A stretch of 64,000 nucleotides of DNA from Streptomyces violascens (GCF_014649955.1 NZ_BMUA01000030.1:20472-84471); one strand, 5' to 3'; positions 1-9,019 are shown, counted from the first letter of the stretch. Made by a program: numbers and translations. The notes: generated by a model not told the origin, from the letters alone.

Positions 1-2
1 GT

Positions 3-221
3 GCTGAGTGGCTGTTCGATGTGCTCATCGCGGGCAGTGCCGAGGCCTACAGGGAGTTCGCAGAGGAGGTCTACGAGGTCACGCTGGATTTGGCCGCGGT
101 TCAAGCGGTTCTTGACTTCACGCCGCTTACCCAGGAGATCGTCTCGGCGTTGAACGCGGACGTGACACTTGGTGATCTGGCCAAGGACATCGCCCAGATC
201 GGGTATCCGACGACCGCATGA
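3..221 (+). CDS. C-terminal end of an unidentified protein, cut by window edge
   Basis: The reading frame is open from the first bases to a TGA at 219-221 and gives about 72 residues that look like a natural helical C-terminus (acidic and hydrophobic heptads such as REFAEEVYEVTLDL). The start lies outside the window. I do not recognise the family. An internal ATG at 21 exists, but the frame continues upstream of it, so the gene is more likely truncated by the window edge than a 66-residue protein. The downstream DNA is integrase debris, so this could itself be a remnant. Confidence 0.4.
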   Translation, partial: AEWLFDVLIAGSAEAYREFAEEVYEVTLDLAAVQAVLDFTPLTQEIVSALNADVTLGDLAKDIAQIGYPTTA

Positions 222-251
222 GTGCCAGCGGCCGGTGTGGCACGTCTGGCC

Positions 252-535
252 ATCTTGGGCTTCAGGCAGGCGGGCCAAGGCGGGATTCCCCCAGGGCGTC
301 GGTGGGATCGTCGAGGGGCTGGCCGAGGTCGGTCAGCAGCTTCTCGATGCGGCCGGCGGCGCGGCACAGCCCAGCCTGGCCCAGGTGCTGCTGGTACCGG
401 CACCGGGGGCACAGCCCGCGCTGGGGGTACTGGTGATCCCACTGCTGGCACCCACCCTCTGCATCGCCAGCTGCGCCGGGGCTGTCCCGGAGCCACCGCC
501 AGGCAGTCCTCGCACTGCCTCATCCGCGCCATTGC
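252..535 (-). pseudogene. Zinc-ribbon N-terminal fragment of an integrase-like protein
   Basis: On the minus strand one frame reads a natural-looking stretch with two cysteine pairs (GCQQWDHQYPQRGLCPRC, then GQAGLCRAAGRIEKLLTDLG), ending in a TGA. Cysteine-rich N-termini of this kind occur in Streptomyces recombinase or replication-associated proteins, which is family knowledge rather than proof. There is no convincing start, and the upstream sequence runs into the oppositely oriented recombinase tail, so this is read as a decayed, inverted piece of a mobile-element gene. Confidence 0.35.
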
Positions 536-569
536 GCGGCTCAGTTCGGGGGCTGCAGGCGCCCGTCGG

Positions 570-1014
570 CTTGGTGGCTGTCCACGCCATCAAGGTCACC
601 GATATCGCTCAACTGCGCATGAACGCGCCCGACCTTGGCCACGCAACCCTCACAGTCGACTTGCGCGGCCGGTTGCACACGCTCTATCTCGACACGCTGA
701 CCCATCGCCTCCTGGACGAGTGGCTCAAGGAAAGGCATGACCAGTGGCCCGCATCCCCCAATCCGCACCTGCTGGTGACGACGCACTCGGCGCACCACCC
801 CGCCCTTCCGCCCGTCAGCTACTGCGCGCTGCGCCGCGCGTTCGACCACACCGGAATCACCCCGCGCCAGATGTGGAGCGACCGTGTGCTGGAAGAGGCC
901 CGACAAACGGCCGACCCGGTACACCTGGTGCACCTGTTCGGCATCCATCCCGGCACCGCCGTCCGCTACGTCCACACAGCCCACCCCGACAAGGCGCTGC
1001 CCCAGATCCGCTGA
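570..1014 (+). pseudogene. C-terminal catalytic fragment of a tyrosine site-specific recombinase
   Basis: About 148 residues match the C-terminal half of Streptomyces tyrosine integrases. They include a strand-rich core (HATLTVDLRGRLHTLYLD), the helix carrying LVTTHSAH, and a terminal HPGTAVRYVHTAHPDKA containing the probable Tyr nucleophile. The N-terminal core-binding domain and the first catalytic Arg region are missing; upstream DNA in this frame is the antisense of a zinc-ribbon fragment. The piece is therefore a remnant of an integrated element. No att site could be identified. Confidence 0.5.
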
Positions 1015-1137
1015 GCCGGAAGGCGTTGTGCAGCCCGTCTACAACCCACGCCCTGGCCGGCTTTCACATGGCCGGGTGGGCGAAGACTGGCTTCCTCGGG
1101 GAGCCAGTGACCGTTGAGCGAGCGCACCAGTAGCCCA

Positions 1138-1779
1138 CTACAGATCCGCAATCCAGGGATGCCCCGGGTGTACGCGCTCGAGTAGCTCGGCCAGGGTCTC
1201 ACGCTGAACCGGGGACATGTGTGGGACGGTCGTGTCGAAGTCTGCTTGATCTTTTCGGCGGGCGTGCTTGGCCTTGAACAGCAGGACCAGTTCGGGCGCC
1301 AGATACGGGATGCCGTCTTGGGTGTGGTGGATGATGTTGCGATAGGGAAGCCGGATCCCCTCATCCCGTCGGCAGATCCAGGTGTCGCCGTCGTGCGGTT
1401 CGCGGAACACGTCGAGCAAGTAGTTGCCAGTGGCCGGATCGCGGAGCCATGTCTGATGTACGGCGGCCAGCACCTCCGGTGCGGCGTCCTCCCAGATCCG
1501 GCCGCCGCCTGCCGCGTCGAAGACGTATCCGGAAAAGCGGTGGCGGACCTCGGGAAAGCTCGCGGCCGGAATCGCGATCTCGATGTCCCCATGTGCGCGC
1601 GTCTGTCTGCCGCGGAACAGGTCCAGCGCCCAGCCCGCGGCCACGTACCAGGGCGTGCCGATCCCGGCCAACTGCTGCGCGACCTCACTAGGGGTCCAGC
1701 AGGAAGACCACCTGGTGCGAAGGGCTTCGATCTCGTCGGGTGACAGTTCGATGCCGCCGCTGGGCAGTTGCTCGCTCAC
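1138..1779 (-). CDS. Aminoglycoside nucleotidyltransferase-like protein (ANT(2'')-type fold)
   Basis: A 213-residue protein. Residues about 45-70 contain AAGWALDLFRGRQTRAHGDI, the helix-turn-strand of nucleotidyltransferases in which two acidic residues (here the D in DIEIA and the upstream LDLF) bind metal and nucleotide. A DIEIAI strand and a C-terminal helical half (LAPELVLLFKAKHARRKDQ) fit the aminoglycoside-2''-adenylyltransferase-like family. Members of this family transfer AMP, but many chromosomal actinobacterial homologues have no known substrate, so resistance is not claimed. The ATG start at 1779 gives the family-typical length. No operon partners are apparent. Confidence 0.65.
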   Translation of the reverse strand: MSEQLPSGGIELSPDEIEALRTRWSSCWTPSEVAQQLAGIGTPWYVAAGWALDLFRGRQTRAHGDIEIAIPAASFPEVRHRFSGYVFDAAGGGRIWEDAAPEVLAAVHQTWLRDPATGNYLLDVFREPHDGDTWICRRDEGIRLPYRNIIHHTQDGIPYLAPELVLLFKAKHARRKDQADFDTTVPHMSPVQRETLAELLERVHPGHPWIADL

Positions 1780-1950
1780 CGCAGGAATCTATCAGTGGTC
1801 TCGAAGGGAGCCCCAAGCCACGATCGATGAAGCAGGCCAGCGGTACCTGGAGCCGTAGACGGCGCATGACCCTAACCCGTGCGCGTTACCGCCGAGAAGA
1901 CCGACCAACACGCGAGTTCCCCCTTCCGCCGGGCCGAGACTCTGCGAACC

Positions 1951-2573
1951 TGCGCGCTTCGGTCTTCGACGTGCTGGCCGTGGGCGACGCCGACTGGCGG
2001 CCGCAGCCGTACGCCGAACGGCGCGCCGAGCTGCTGCAGCTCCTGGACGGGGGCCCGGCGACGGTGCGGCCCGTCCCGGCCACCGGCGACGCCCGGGAGG
2101 CACTGCTGTGGGTGGGGGCGCTCGACGGAGTGGAGGGCATCGTCGCCAAGCGGGCCGCCGGCCGGTATGTCGACGGGCTGCGGTCGGGCTGGGTGAAGTG
2201 GCGTCAGCGGCACACCACGGAGGCGGTGGTGATCGGGGTGACCGGGGCGACGCCGGCCGCGCAGGCGTTCGTGCTGGGCCGGCGGTCCGGCGGGCGGATG
2301 CGGGCCGTGGGTGTCAGCCTGCCGGTGGGCGACCGGCTGCGCCGGGAGGTGGCGTCGCTGCTGCGGGCCGCCGGGGAGCGGCAGGAGCTTGCGGGGACGG
2401 TCGGCGGCCTGCCGGGCGCCGACCCGGTCTGGTACGTGCCGGTGGAGCCTGAGGTGGTCGTGGAGATCGAAGTCGACCAGGACCGGCTGGAGTTCGGCCG
2501 CTACCGCCACCGGCCGCGCGTCCGGCGCGTGCGGGGCGATCTGACGCCGGACCTGCTGGCTGAGGATGGGTAG
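1951..2573 (+). pseudogene. C-terminal remnant of an ATP-dependent DNA ligase
   Basis: The frame encodes motif IV-like GVEGIVAKRAAG and motif V-like SGWVKWRQRHTTEAVV, followed by an OB-fold-like tail, as in LigD-type ATP-dependent ligases of Streptomyces. Homology begins near FDVLAVGDADWR. The whole N-terminal half, including the KxDG adenylation lysine, is absent. The frame extends further upstream to 1740, but that part is antisense to the nucleotidyltransferase gene and reads as noise. The product could not adenylate, so this is a truncated pseudogene. Confidence 0.65.
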
Positions 2574-2582
2574 CAGGGCCGG

Positions 2583-2843
2583 CTACCGGCGGCCGTCGGC
2601 GCGGCCGTTCTCCTCGTTGTCGACTGGGCTCGGGACGGTGCCAGCGCCCTGGCAGTTCTCGCACCGCACGCTGGTCTCGTGGCCGTCGTCGTCCCGGATG
2701 GTGATCCACCCTCCGGTGCAGTTACCGCAGGCGGGCACGCGGGCCTCCAGCAGCCGCAGGGTCAGATTGATCAGCCGTCCGTACCGGCCGTCCCGCTCGA
2801 TGGCGGGGATGTGCTCCCGGTCGATCCATCCCATGCTGTTCAC
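2583..2843 (-). CDS. Small CxxC...CxxC zinc-finger protein, function unknown
   Basis: The chosen start is the GTG at 2843, because a GGGGAGAGGG ribosome site lies just upstream; a longer frame reaching 3053 has no such signal and an Arg/Pro-rich, noise-like extension. The 86-residue product starts VNSMGWIDREH and has two cysteine pairs (ACGNC and RCENC) about 18 residues apart, a probable zinc knuckle like those in DnaJ-type or plasmid-transfer-associated small proteins, followed by an acidic tail. Similar small proteins occur in Streptomyces integrative elements; its role here is unknown. Confidence 0.6.
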   Translation of the reverse strand: MNSMGWIDREHIPAIERDGRYGRLINLTLRLLEARVPACGNCTGGWITIRDDDGHETSVRCENCQGAGTVPSPVDNEENGRADGRR

Positions 2844-3280
2844 CCGACCCTCTCCCCTACTGTGACGCGCGTCCGGCCCGCGGCGCCAGTGCCATCCGGC
2901 GGTGTGGGCGGAGTTGGTGCGCTCAGGCGTGCGCGTCCTCCTGGGCGCGGCGGCGCTCGGCGGCGGTGGCAGCTCGCCTCGGCGTTCGATGGAGACGGGC
3001 GGCATCTCGTCGTCGAGAACCGAAAGGGACTGAGCTACGGAGGCGCCTCGCACGGAGTGCGGGGCCTCAGCCCGCGCGATGGTGCTGTGCGTGGCCGGGA
3101 CGGGTGAGCGGTGATTTCACCGGTCGGTGTTCGTAGTCGGTCCAGGAAAGCTCGGGGTGGGCGTACACGGAGCGGATGGTGCGCCGGCGCCGGGTGTCAG
3201 TGAGGCGGAACTGGCCGGCCTCACCGTGCGTCCTGCCTGAACAAGCCCAGTATCGGCATGGACCAGTGGAGCCGCCCGCG

Positions 3281-3985
3281 ATGTTCCCGCGCCCCATACC
3301 CCCAGCGCCTCCCTGGCCGTACTGCGGGCAGCCGGGAGTGAACCCTGCCTCCGATCCAGTCGGCTGCCGTGGTGCCCACGTACCCGGCCACACCACATGC
3401 CTGGCCCACCTGTCCGACACCGACCGCCGTGCCTACCTGGCCGGACTAACTCCCGGTGCCGACATCGACCACCGCGGCACCCTCTTCATCCCGCTCCTCC
3501 TCAACGAGCTCCTCCACGCCGTGCAAGATCCAACCACTGGTTTCGTCCATTGCGGCGAGGCCCTGTTCGAGACGGCAACCTTCATCGGCGCCGCAAAGTT
3601 CGAGAGGGCGACGTTCACCGGCGAAGCCGGTTTTGAAGGGGCGACGTTCACCGGCCCCGCGCGGTTCAACGAGGCGACATTCAGCGTCGAGGGCGTCTTC
3701 GGCGAGACGGCATTCACCGGCCACGCACGGTTCGAAAGAGCGACGTTCCGCACCGCCTGGTTTGAGAGGGCGACGTTCAGCCGCGACGCCCGGTTCAGCG
3801 CGGTGCGCTTGTCCCACAGCGCATGGTTCAGGTGGGCAACTTTCACCGGCACCGCCTGGTTCGACGAGGCACTATTCCGCAGAGGCGCCGAATTCAGCGA
3901 GGCAGCCTTCACCGGCCTCGCTGAATTCGCAAGGGCGATATTTCACGACGACGTCCGGTTCTGTGGGACGACGTTAGCCGTATGA
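3281..3985 (+). CDS. Pentapeptide-repeat protein
   Basis: A 234-residue protein from the ATG at 3281, preceded by GTGGAG. The N-terminus has a Cys/His segment (CGQPG...CRGAHVPGHTTCLAH) typical of Streptomyces members of this family. From about residue 95 onward there are tandem A(R/W/K)F-x-x-A-T-F pentapeptide repeats, at least 13 of them, which should fold as a right-handed quadrilateral beta-helix. Pentapeptide-repeat proteins include DNA-gyrase-protecting mimics, but most actinobacterial ones have no assigned function. The stop overlaps an ATG (ATGA at 3982), suggesting that a downstream partner was once translationally coupled. Confidence 0.8.
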   Translation: MFPRPIPPAPPWPYCGQPGVNPASDPVGCRGAHVPGHTTCLAHLSDTDRRAYLAGLTPGADIDHRGTLFIPLLLNELLHAVQDPTTGFVHCGEALFETATFIGAAKFERATFTGEAGFEGATFTGPARFNEATFSVEGVFGETAFTGHARFERATFRTAWFERATFSRDARFSAVRLSHSAWFRWATFTGTAWFDEALFRRGAEFSEAAFTGLAEFARAIFHDDVRFCGTTLAV

Positions 3986-4110
3986 GACGACGTGCAGTGC
4001 TGGCGGTGTGTGCCGGGACGCTGGTGACCATGGCGACGACGCAATGTGGCTCGGATTCCGCCCCAGCGCCCCGGCCCGTCTCGGCGACGCCGACGCGGCC
4101 CCTCAGGCCC
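3982..4110 (+). pseudogene. 5' fragment of a secreted or lipoprotein-like gene
   Basis: The ATG overlaps the pentapeptide gene stop (ATGA). The first ~26 residues (MRRRAVLAVCAGTLVTMATT, then QCGSDSA) look like a signal peptide with a possible, non-canonical lipid-attachment Cys. After about 40 residues the frame becomes the antisense of a flavoprotein gene, with no natural protein character. I read this as the surviving beginning of a gene cut by rearrangement near 4.1 kb. Confidence 0.3.
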
Positions 4111-4224
4111 CCCCGAAATGGATGCGGCTCATGGCATGACGACAGCCAACGCCGCGCCGCAGGGGTGGTGGCTCCCATACGGCGCGGCCGAGGGGCGGTG
4201 ACAGTGTCGGACGGATGCGGGCGG

Positions 4225-5445
4225 TCAGACGAAGGGAGTGATGCGTTCCTCGACTCCCAGCAGCAGCTTGCCGTAGATCTCCATGCCCACCGCGGGCGTG
4301 GACGCCGCATGACGGCCGGCCACGCTCAGGTCGCGCCAGATGCGTTGCAGCGCGTTGGTGTCCGCGAAGGATCCGGCACCGTGCACATGGACCAGGGTGT
4401 CGACGGCGGACAGGAGGTTCCCGATGGCGTGGCCAGTATCGGCCCGTACGCGCGCCCTGGACAGCAGGTCGAGGTCGGTGCCCCGCGCCGCGGCCGTGTC
4501 GAGGTCGGCGGCGGCCCGGTGCGCGTGCAGGTGGGCGGTATCGATCTTCATAGCGGCCTCGGCGACCTGCAACTGCACGCCGACCGACTCCGCCTGGGTC
4601 TCGTAGTACGTGTACGAGATCGGCTTGGTCGCGGCTTTCTCCGTGACGAGCTTCAACGCGGCTCGCCCGAGGCCGAGTTGGGGCCCGGCCAGGCCGACGG
4701 CCAGCAACGGGGAGAACGCGGTGCGGAAGAGTCCGGTCGCGCCGTGGTCGGCGGGGACGTCGCCCTCGATGGCGCGCGGCACGGACATCACCCGGTGCTC
4801 GGGCACGAAGACGTCCTCGGCGATCAGGCAATTACTGGCGGTGCCGCGCAGCCCGGCGACGAACCAGGTGTCCTCCAGGGACAGTTCGAACCGCGGTACC
4901 AGCACCATCGCCTGGTCGACCACCTCGCCCTTCTCGTCGGTGACCGGCATGCCCAGGACGGCCCAGCCGGAGTGCGAGGACCCCGAGTTGTAGTACCAGC
5001 GACCCGACATCCGCCAGCCACCCGTCACCTTGCGGCTGGTGGCGGTCGGGCTGAACACCCCGGTGACCCGGGCCTGGGGATCGGCGAAGACCTCCTCCTG
5101 CGCCTGCTCCGGGAAGAGCGCGGCCAGCCAGTTGCACATGTTGACCACTCCGGCCACCCAGCCCGTCGACCCGTCGCCCTCGGCTATCGCGGCCGTCACG
5201 TCGAGCAGGGTGCGCACATCGCACTCGTAGCCGCCGAAGCGCCGCGGCACCGTCAGCTTGAACAGCCCCGCCCGCGTCAGGGCGTCGATCACTTCGTCGG
5301 TGATCTGGCGGTCCTGATCGATCCGGGCGGCGTGCTCGCGCAGCAGGGGCTGCAACTCCTCAGCCCGTGCCACGAGTTCCTCACGGGTCGGAAGGGGAGA
5401 GTCGGCGGCGGCGGTCTGCACTGCCTGGGAATCCATGGTGGTCAT
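4225..5445 (-). CDS. Acyl-CoA-dehydrogenase-fold flavin monooxygenase, oxygenase component
   Basis: A 406-residue protein. The ATG at 5445 is chosen because an AGGAG site lies at the right distance; the much longer open frame upstream is low-complexity. The fold is that of group D flavin-dependent monooxygenases (HsaA, HpaB/C2, DszC, ActVA-ORF5 relatives): helical N-domain with the motif LFKLTVPRRFGGYE, a middle beta-domain (GGWRMSGRWYYNSGSSHSGW) and a C-terminal helical bundle with the motif RIWRDLSVAGRHA. Such enzymes take reduced flavin from a separate reductase and hydroxylate or oxidise a substrate. A flavin reductase gene lies immediately upstream on the same strand, forming a two-component system. 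The substrate cannot be told from sequence. Confidence 0.75.
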   Translation of the reverse strand: MTTMDSQAVQTAAADSPLPTREELVARAEELQPLLREHAARIDQDRQITDEVIDALTRAGLFKLTVPRRFGGYECDVRTLLDVTAAIAEGDGSTGWVAGVVNMCNWLAALFPEQAQEEVFADPQARVTGVFSPTATSRKVTGGWRMSGRWYYNSGSSHSGWAVLGMPVTDEKGEVVDQAMVLVPRFELSLEDTWFVAGLRGTASNCLIAEDVFVPEHRVMSVPRAIEGDVPADHGATGLFRTAFSPLLAVGLAGPQLGLGRAALKLVTEKAATKPISYTYYETQAESVGVQLQVAEAAMKIDTAHLHAHRAAADLDTAAARGTDLDLLSRARVRADTGHAIGNLLSAVDTLVHVHGAGSFADTNALQRIWRDLSVAGRHAASTPAVGMEIYGKLLLGVEERITPFV

Positions 5446-5609
5446 GCCAGTCTCCTGTAAGAGGTTCATCGGTGTAGGGGATTCGTCGTCGTTCGGATGT
5501 GTCGACGATCGGTGTGTCGCCCGGTGGTCCGGCGCTGCGCGGCCCGGCTGCCTTTCGGCGCATGGACAGGCGTTCACCTGCTGTGACGCAGAGGTGATTC
5601 GTCGGTGAG
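5446..5609 (-). other. Spacer between flavin reductase and monooxygenase genes
   Basis: About 160 bases between the two components of the monooxygenase system. It carries the ribosome site of the oxygenase gene (AGGAG) and no obvious terminator, so co-transcription from the reductase side is plausible but not shown. Confidence 0.3.
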
Positions 5610-6107
5610 TCATCGCGCGAAAGCGGAGTGCGTGCCGAAGACGCGGTGGCTGTAGACGAGGGGCGCCGCGCTTGACGAGCGGACGTGTGTGACGTCGCCG
5701 AGCAACAGCAGGTGATCGCCGGCCTCGACCGTCGAGCCGAGCTCGCACACGATCCAGCCGGCCGCGCCGGCCAGCCTCGGCAGCCCGTGATCGTGGCGCC
5801 AGGGCGCTTCGGACGCCGCGAACCGGTCCGGCGAGGGCCCAGCGAAGATCCTGGCCAGCTCGTCCTGGTCGCGGCCCAGCACGTTCACGCCGAAGCGTCC
5901 CTTCGCGAGGATGCGCGCGAGGACGCGGGAGGAGCGGTCGAGCGCCACCGACACCATCGCGGGGCGCAGCGACACCGAGGCGAAGGCACTGACGGTGACT
6001 CCGTAGGGACTCCCCCGCTCGGACGTCGTCACGATCGTCACCGGGGCGCATACCCCGGCCATCGCATCGCGGAAGTCCTGCTCGATCAGCACGCCCTCTC
6101 CAATCAT
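5610..6107 (-). CDS. Flavin reductase (HpaC-like), reductase component
   Basis: About 165 residues of the flavin-reductase-like FMN-binding split barrel: N-terminal APVTIVTTSERGSPYGVTVS, the SLRPAMVSVALDRSSR strand pair, RFGVNVLGRDQ, and a C-terminal GDHLLLLGDVTHV. It supplies reduced FMN/FAD to a partner oxygenase, here probably the downstream acyl-CoA-dehydrogenase-fold protein. The start is uncertain: ATG at 6107 is used, a GTG at 6092 sits very close to a GGAGAGG sequence, and an ATG at 6128 also stays in frame. A perfect 6-4-6 inverted repeat at 6102-6117 overlaps the start region. Confidence 0.75.
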   Translation of the reverse strand: MIGEGVLIEQDFRDAMAGVCAPVTIVTTSERGSPYGVTVSAFASVSLRPAMVSVALDRSSRVLARILAKGRFGVNVLGRDQDELARIFAGPSPDRFAASEAPWRHDHGLPRLAGAAGWIVCELGSTVEAGDHLLLLGDVTHVRSSSAAPLVYSHRVFGTHSAFAR

Positions 6108-6117
6108 TATGATGATT
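6102..6117. promoter_or_regulatory. Inverted repeat, candidate operator of the GntR regulator
   Basis: AATCAT and ATGATT form perfect arms around TATG, an AT-rich palindrome in otherwise GC-rich DNA. It sits at the 5' end of the flavin reductase gene and about 90 bases from the divergent GntR gene. GntR proteins bind short AT-flanked palindromes, so this is a reasonable operator; the link is inferred. Confidence 0.4.
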
Positions 6118-6207
6118 AGGGTGATCATGCGTGTGCTTTACGCGGGCAGTCAAGAGGTGCCAAGCTATTGGCCATAATCAATTCAAGCGGGGCGACGAGG
6201 AGGCACC

Positions 6208-6960
6208 GTGGGAGCCACGGACCATCGGACCGGCGGACACGACGCACGGCACACCCGCGACGTCGACGAACCTCCCGCGCTGCGCCGTGACCACTGGGAG
6301 CGCACCTCGCCACCCTCCCGCGCCGAGGTGGCGGCCGACCGCATCGCCGACCGCATCGCCCGCACCCAGACAGGCACCCGCCTCGGCACCAAGGACGAAC
6401 TGCGCACCGAGTGCGGCGTTTCCGTCGGCACCTTCAACGAGGCGCTCCGCCTGCTGCAGACCCGGGGTCTGGTGACCGTACGCCCCGGCCCCGGCGGGGG
6501 CCTTTTCGCGGCCCAACCGCCCCCACCCACAGGCCTGGACACCTGGGCCCAGACCCTGAACGAACAGGACCCGCACGACGCGCTGCGCGTGCGCAACGCC
6601 CTGGACCCCCTGCTCGTCGAGGACGCCCTGTGGCACGCCTCTCCCGCCGACATCGCCGGACTGCGCCACCATCTGGCAGCCCTCGCAGAGGCGGTCGATG
6701 CCGACGCCACCGCCTTCGCCTGCGCCGACCGGCAGCTGCGTACCGCCCTGTCCTGCCTCAGCCCCAGCGCCCTGCTGCGCTCGCTCTACGCGAGCCTGCT
6801 CGCCGCCCTCGAACTGGTCGGCCGCACCATGACACCGGACGAACAACGCGCCGCGTACGAACGGTTCGCCGCCCTCGTGGACGCCCTCGACACCCGCGAC
6901 CGCCCCCAGGCCCTGCGCCTGGCCTCCGCCCCTGGCGAACCCAGGGAGAACCCCGCCTGA
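6208..6960 (+). CDS. GntR-family (FadR/FCD-type) transcriptional regulator
   Basis: A 250-residue protein. Residues about 38-105 form a winged helix: RAEVAADRIADRIARTQTGT, the recognition helix in KDELRTECGVSVGTFNEALR, and the wing GLVTVRPGPGGGLFAAQ. The rest is a helical FCD-like effector domain (RVRNALDPLLVEDALWH). It is divergent from the flavin reductase/monooxygenase pair and probably represses it until a ligand binds. The stop overlaps a following partial gene. The ATG at 6208 follows a purine-rich stretch (GAGGAGGCACCGTG). Confidence 0.75.
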   Translation: MGATDHRTGGHDARHTRDVDEPPALRRDHWERTSPPSRAEVAADRIADRIARTQTGTRLGTKDELRTECGVSVGTFNEALRLLQTRGLVTVRPGPGGGLFAAQPPPPTGLDTWAQTLNEQDPHDALRVRNALDPLLVEDALWHASPADIAGLRHHLAALAEAVDADATAFACADRQLRTALSCLSPSALLRSLYASLLAALELVGRTMTPDEQRAAYERFAALVDALDTRDRPQALRLASAPGEPRENPA

Positions 6961-7247
6961 CCACCACCGCCCTGATCAAGGACGCCGGAACCGACCGCTA
7001 CATCGGCCGCCTGGTCCGCCAGCGCCCCGACCGGACCCAGCCCCTGCAGGGCGAAGCCACCACCGCTGGACTGCCCTACCTGAACGGGTACCTGCAGCTC
7101 GGCCTCGCGCTCCACCACGCGGTCCGCGGCGCGGCACACAACCTCGCATGCCCCCCAACGGGTACACCAGCTTGGGTTCCACGCGGAAGCCGCGCCTTGG
7201 GCCCAGGCACTCGGTCACCGAACAGGGCCTGTATGCAAGGGAGTTGA
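6957..7247 (+). pseudogene. Truncated downstream gene, family unknown
   Basis: A frame starting at or near the GntR stop reads TTTALIKDAGTDRYIGRLVR and continues with a natural-looking GLPYLNGYLQLGLALHHAV before losing protein character near 7,140. The overlap suggests that it was the next gene of the operon, now cut short. From 7,140 to 7,472 I see nothing convincing. Confidence 0.25.
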
Positions 7248-7472
7248 CACGGCGCCGGAAGGCTCCCGCCTCCGCCCTGAAGCCAGCCCGCACGGCAGCC
7301 GGGGACGTGCCCGCTGCGCCCGGCCGAACAGTGACCGTGGCATGGCCGTGATGCCAGTCCCTGACCGCCGGTTGAAACTTCCACACAGGCGGCCGGCTGC
7401 TCGGGTGCTGGCCGGCCGCGAGTGGTCACACGCGTTGCGGATGGTGGGTGGGCAGGCCCGGCTGGCGGGTTG

Positions 7473-8423
7473 TCACCGGGGTTCGGCCTGAAATGCCCGG
7501 CGGTAGGCGCCCGGTGTTGTGCCCAGGGCGTCGAGGAAACGTCTGCGGAGATTGGTGGCGGAGGAGAGCCCGACGCGGCGGGCGACGGCGCGGAGGGGGA
7601 GGTCCGATGACTCCAACAGCTCCCGTGCAGCGTTGATCCGCTGGGCCAGGAGCCACTGTCCCGGGCTGGTGCCGACCTGCTCGGTGAAGCGGCGGGCCAG
7701 CGTACGGGTGGAGTAGCCGGCGCGGGCTGCCAGGTCATCGAGGGTGAGGTCTTCGTCGAGCCTGCCGTTTGCCCACTCCAGCAGCGGTGCGAGCGAACCG
7801 TCGATCTGCGCGGGATGCGGCGGTGCGGAGTACTGCAGTTGCCCGCCTTCACGGTGTGGCGGCATGACCATGGTCCGGGCGACATCTGCAGCGTATCCGG
7901 CGCCCTGGTCTGCGCGCACCAGGTGCATGCAGAGGTCCATCCCGGCTCCGGCACCCGCGCTCGTGGCCACGTCGCCGTGGTCCACATACAGCACGTCCGG
8001 GTCGAGGCGGACGTCGGGAAAGCGCGCGGCGAACTCGCTCGCCAGTGCCCAATGGGTAGTTGCCGAACGGCCGTCGAGCAGGCCGGCGTATGCCAGGGCG
8101 AAGGCTCCGGAGCAGATGCTGACCATGCGTGCGCCTCGCCGGTGGGCTCGGCGCAGGGCCTGGAGGACGGCGGGTGAGGGGCTCTCGTCGATGCGTGGCC
8201 AGCCCGGGAGTACCACCGTGTCCGCTGCGTCGAGGGTGTCAAGACCCTTGGTGACGAGCATGTCGTATCCGGCACGCGTGGCGATGGGTCCGGGGTGCTC
8301 GGTGCATACGCCGAAGCTGTACCGGATGGGTCGTCCTTGCCGCTCGATGCCGAACACCTGGGCAGCACAGCCGAGTTCGAAGGTCGACTGGGGCGCGAGG
8401 ACGAGTGCCGCTACACGGTGCAT
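7473..8423 (-). CDS. GlxA-family AraC-type transcriptional regulator
   Basis: A 316-residue protein from the ATG at 8423; the open frame goes further to 8663, but the extra part overlaps the divergent cupin gene and lacks family character. Residues 1-170 form a DJ-1/PfpI-like domain with the nucleophile-elbow motif MVSICSGAFALAYAGLL. Residues about 215-310 hold two AraC helix-turn-helix units (LTLDDLAARAGYSTRTLARR and LRAVARRVGLSSATNLRRRF). GlxA-type regulators sense small metabolites through the inactive amidase-like domain. The neighbouring divergent cupin gene is the likely target. Confidence 0.8.
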   Translation of the reverse strand: MHRVAALVLAPQSTFELGCAAQVFGIERQGRPIRYSFGVCTEHPGPIATRAGYDMLVTKGLDTLDAADTVVLPGWPRIDESPSPAVLQALRRAHRRGARMVSICSGAFALAYAGLLDGRSATTHWALASEFAARFPDVRLDPDVLYVDHGDVATSAGAGAGMDLCMHLVRADQGAGYAADVARTMVMPPHREGGQLQYSAPPHPAQIDGSLAPLLEWANGRLDEDLTLDDLAARAGYSTRTLARRFTEQVGTSPGQWLLAQRINAARELLESSDLPLRAVARRVGLSSATNLRRRFLDALGTTPGAYRRAFQAEPR

Positions 8424-8494
8424 GGCAGGAAAGTACCGCAAGATGTCAATCAAGACACTGGGCGGGGTGTCAGCCGTCGACGAGGCTGGCTCCC

Positions 8495-8872
8495 ATGACG
8501 ACAGAAACATCTCAGGCAGCACAGGCGGCAGACACCGCAGCGCGAACGGGCGGACAGCTGCCCGACTATGTGTGGTCAGCCCTGCATGACGCGCCCACCC
8601 GCGAACTCTTTCCTGGCATTCGGCTGCGGCCGCTGTGGAGCGGAGAAGGCGGCGCGACGGCACACGTGCTGGAGATGGACCCGCACACGTGCTGGAAGGG
8701 CATCGACGTCCACGATCCGGGTCCGGAAGAGGTCTTCGTGATCTCCGGCGTCTTCAACGACGGCGAACGGGACTACCCCGCAGGCACGTTCATCCATGCC
8801 CCCGCCGGTTCCTCACACATACCCCAGACCACCACGGGCTGTACCCTCTTCCTCTTCTACCCTGAAGGCTAG
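8495..8872 (+). CDS. Cupin-domain protein (ChrR-type)
   Basis: 125 residues from the ATG at 8495. After a short N-terminus (MTTETSQAAQ) it has a single cupin barrel. Motif 1 is close to DVHDPGPEEVFVISGVFNDG with the conserved acidic residues, and motif 2 contains YPAGTFIHAPAGSSH, giving His/Glu ligands for a metal. ChrR-like cupins either bind zinc in anti-sigma factors or act as small dioxygenase or isomerase domains. No sigma-factor gene is nearby, so an enzymatic or ligand-binding role is more likely. It is divergent from the GlxA regulator with 71 bases between the starts. Confidence 0.7.
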   Translation: MTTETSQAAQAADTAARTGGQLPDYVWSALHDAPTRELFPGIRLRPLWSGEGGATAHVLEMDPHTCWKGIDVHDPGPEEVFVISGVFNDGERDYPAGTFIHAPAGSSHIPQTTTGCTLFLFYPEG

Positions 8873-9019
8873 TACTGCGACCGCGGCGCGTCAGCGACGC
8901 CCGTGCTTCGGTAGTGGCCGCCCAGGAACCGGCCATTCGCCATGGGCGTCGAGGCTACGAAACGCGTCAGGCAGGGGGCGTCAGACGATCTTGGTCTGCA
9001 CCGGCTCCGGCTGTGTCAC

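Noticed and set aside
4225..6153. A 642-codon open frame covering the monooxygenase and antisense of the reductase region
   Set aside because: The upstream 236 codons are Arg/Pro-rich and overlap the flavin reductase gene; the ribosome site at 5445 gives a family-typical length.
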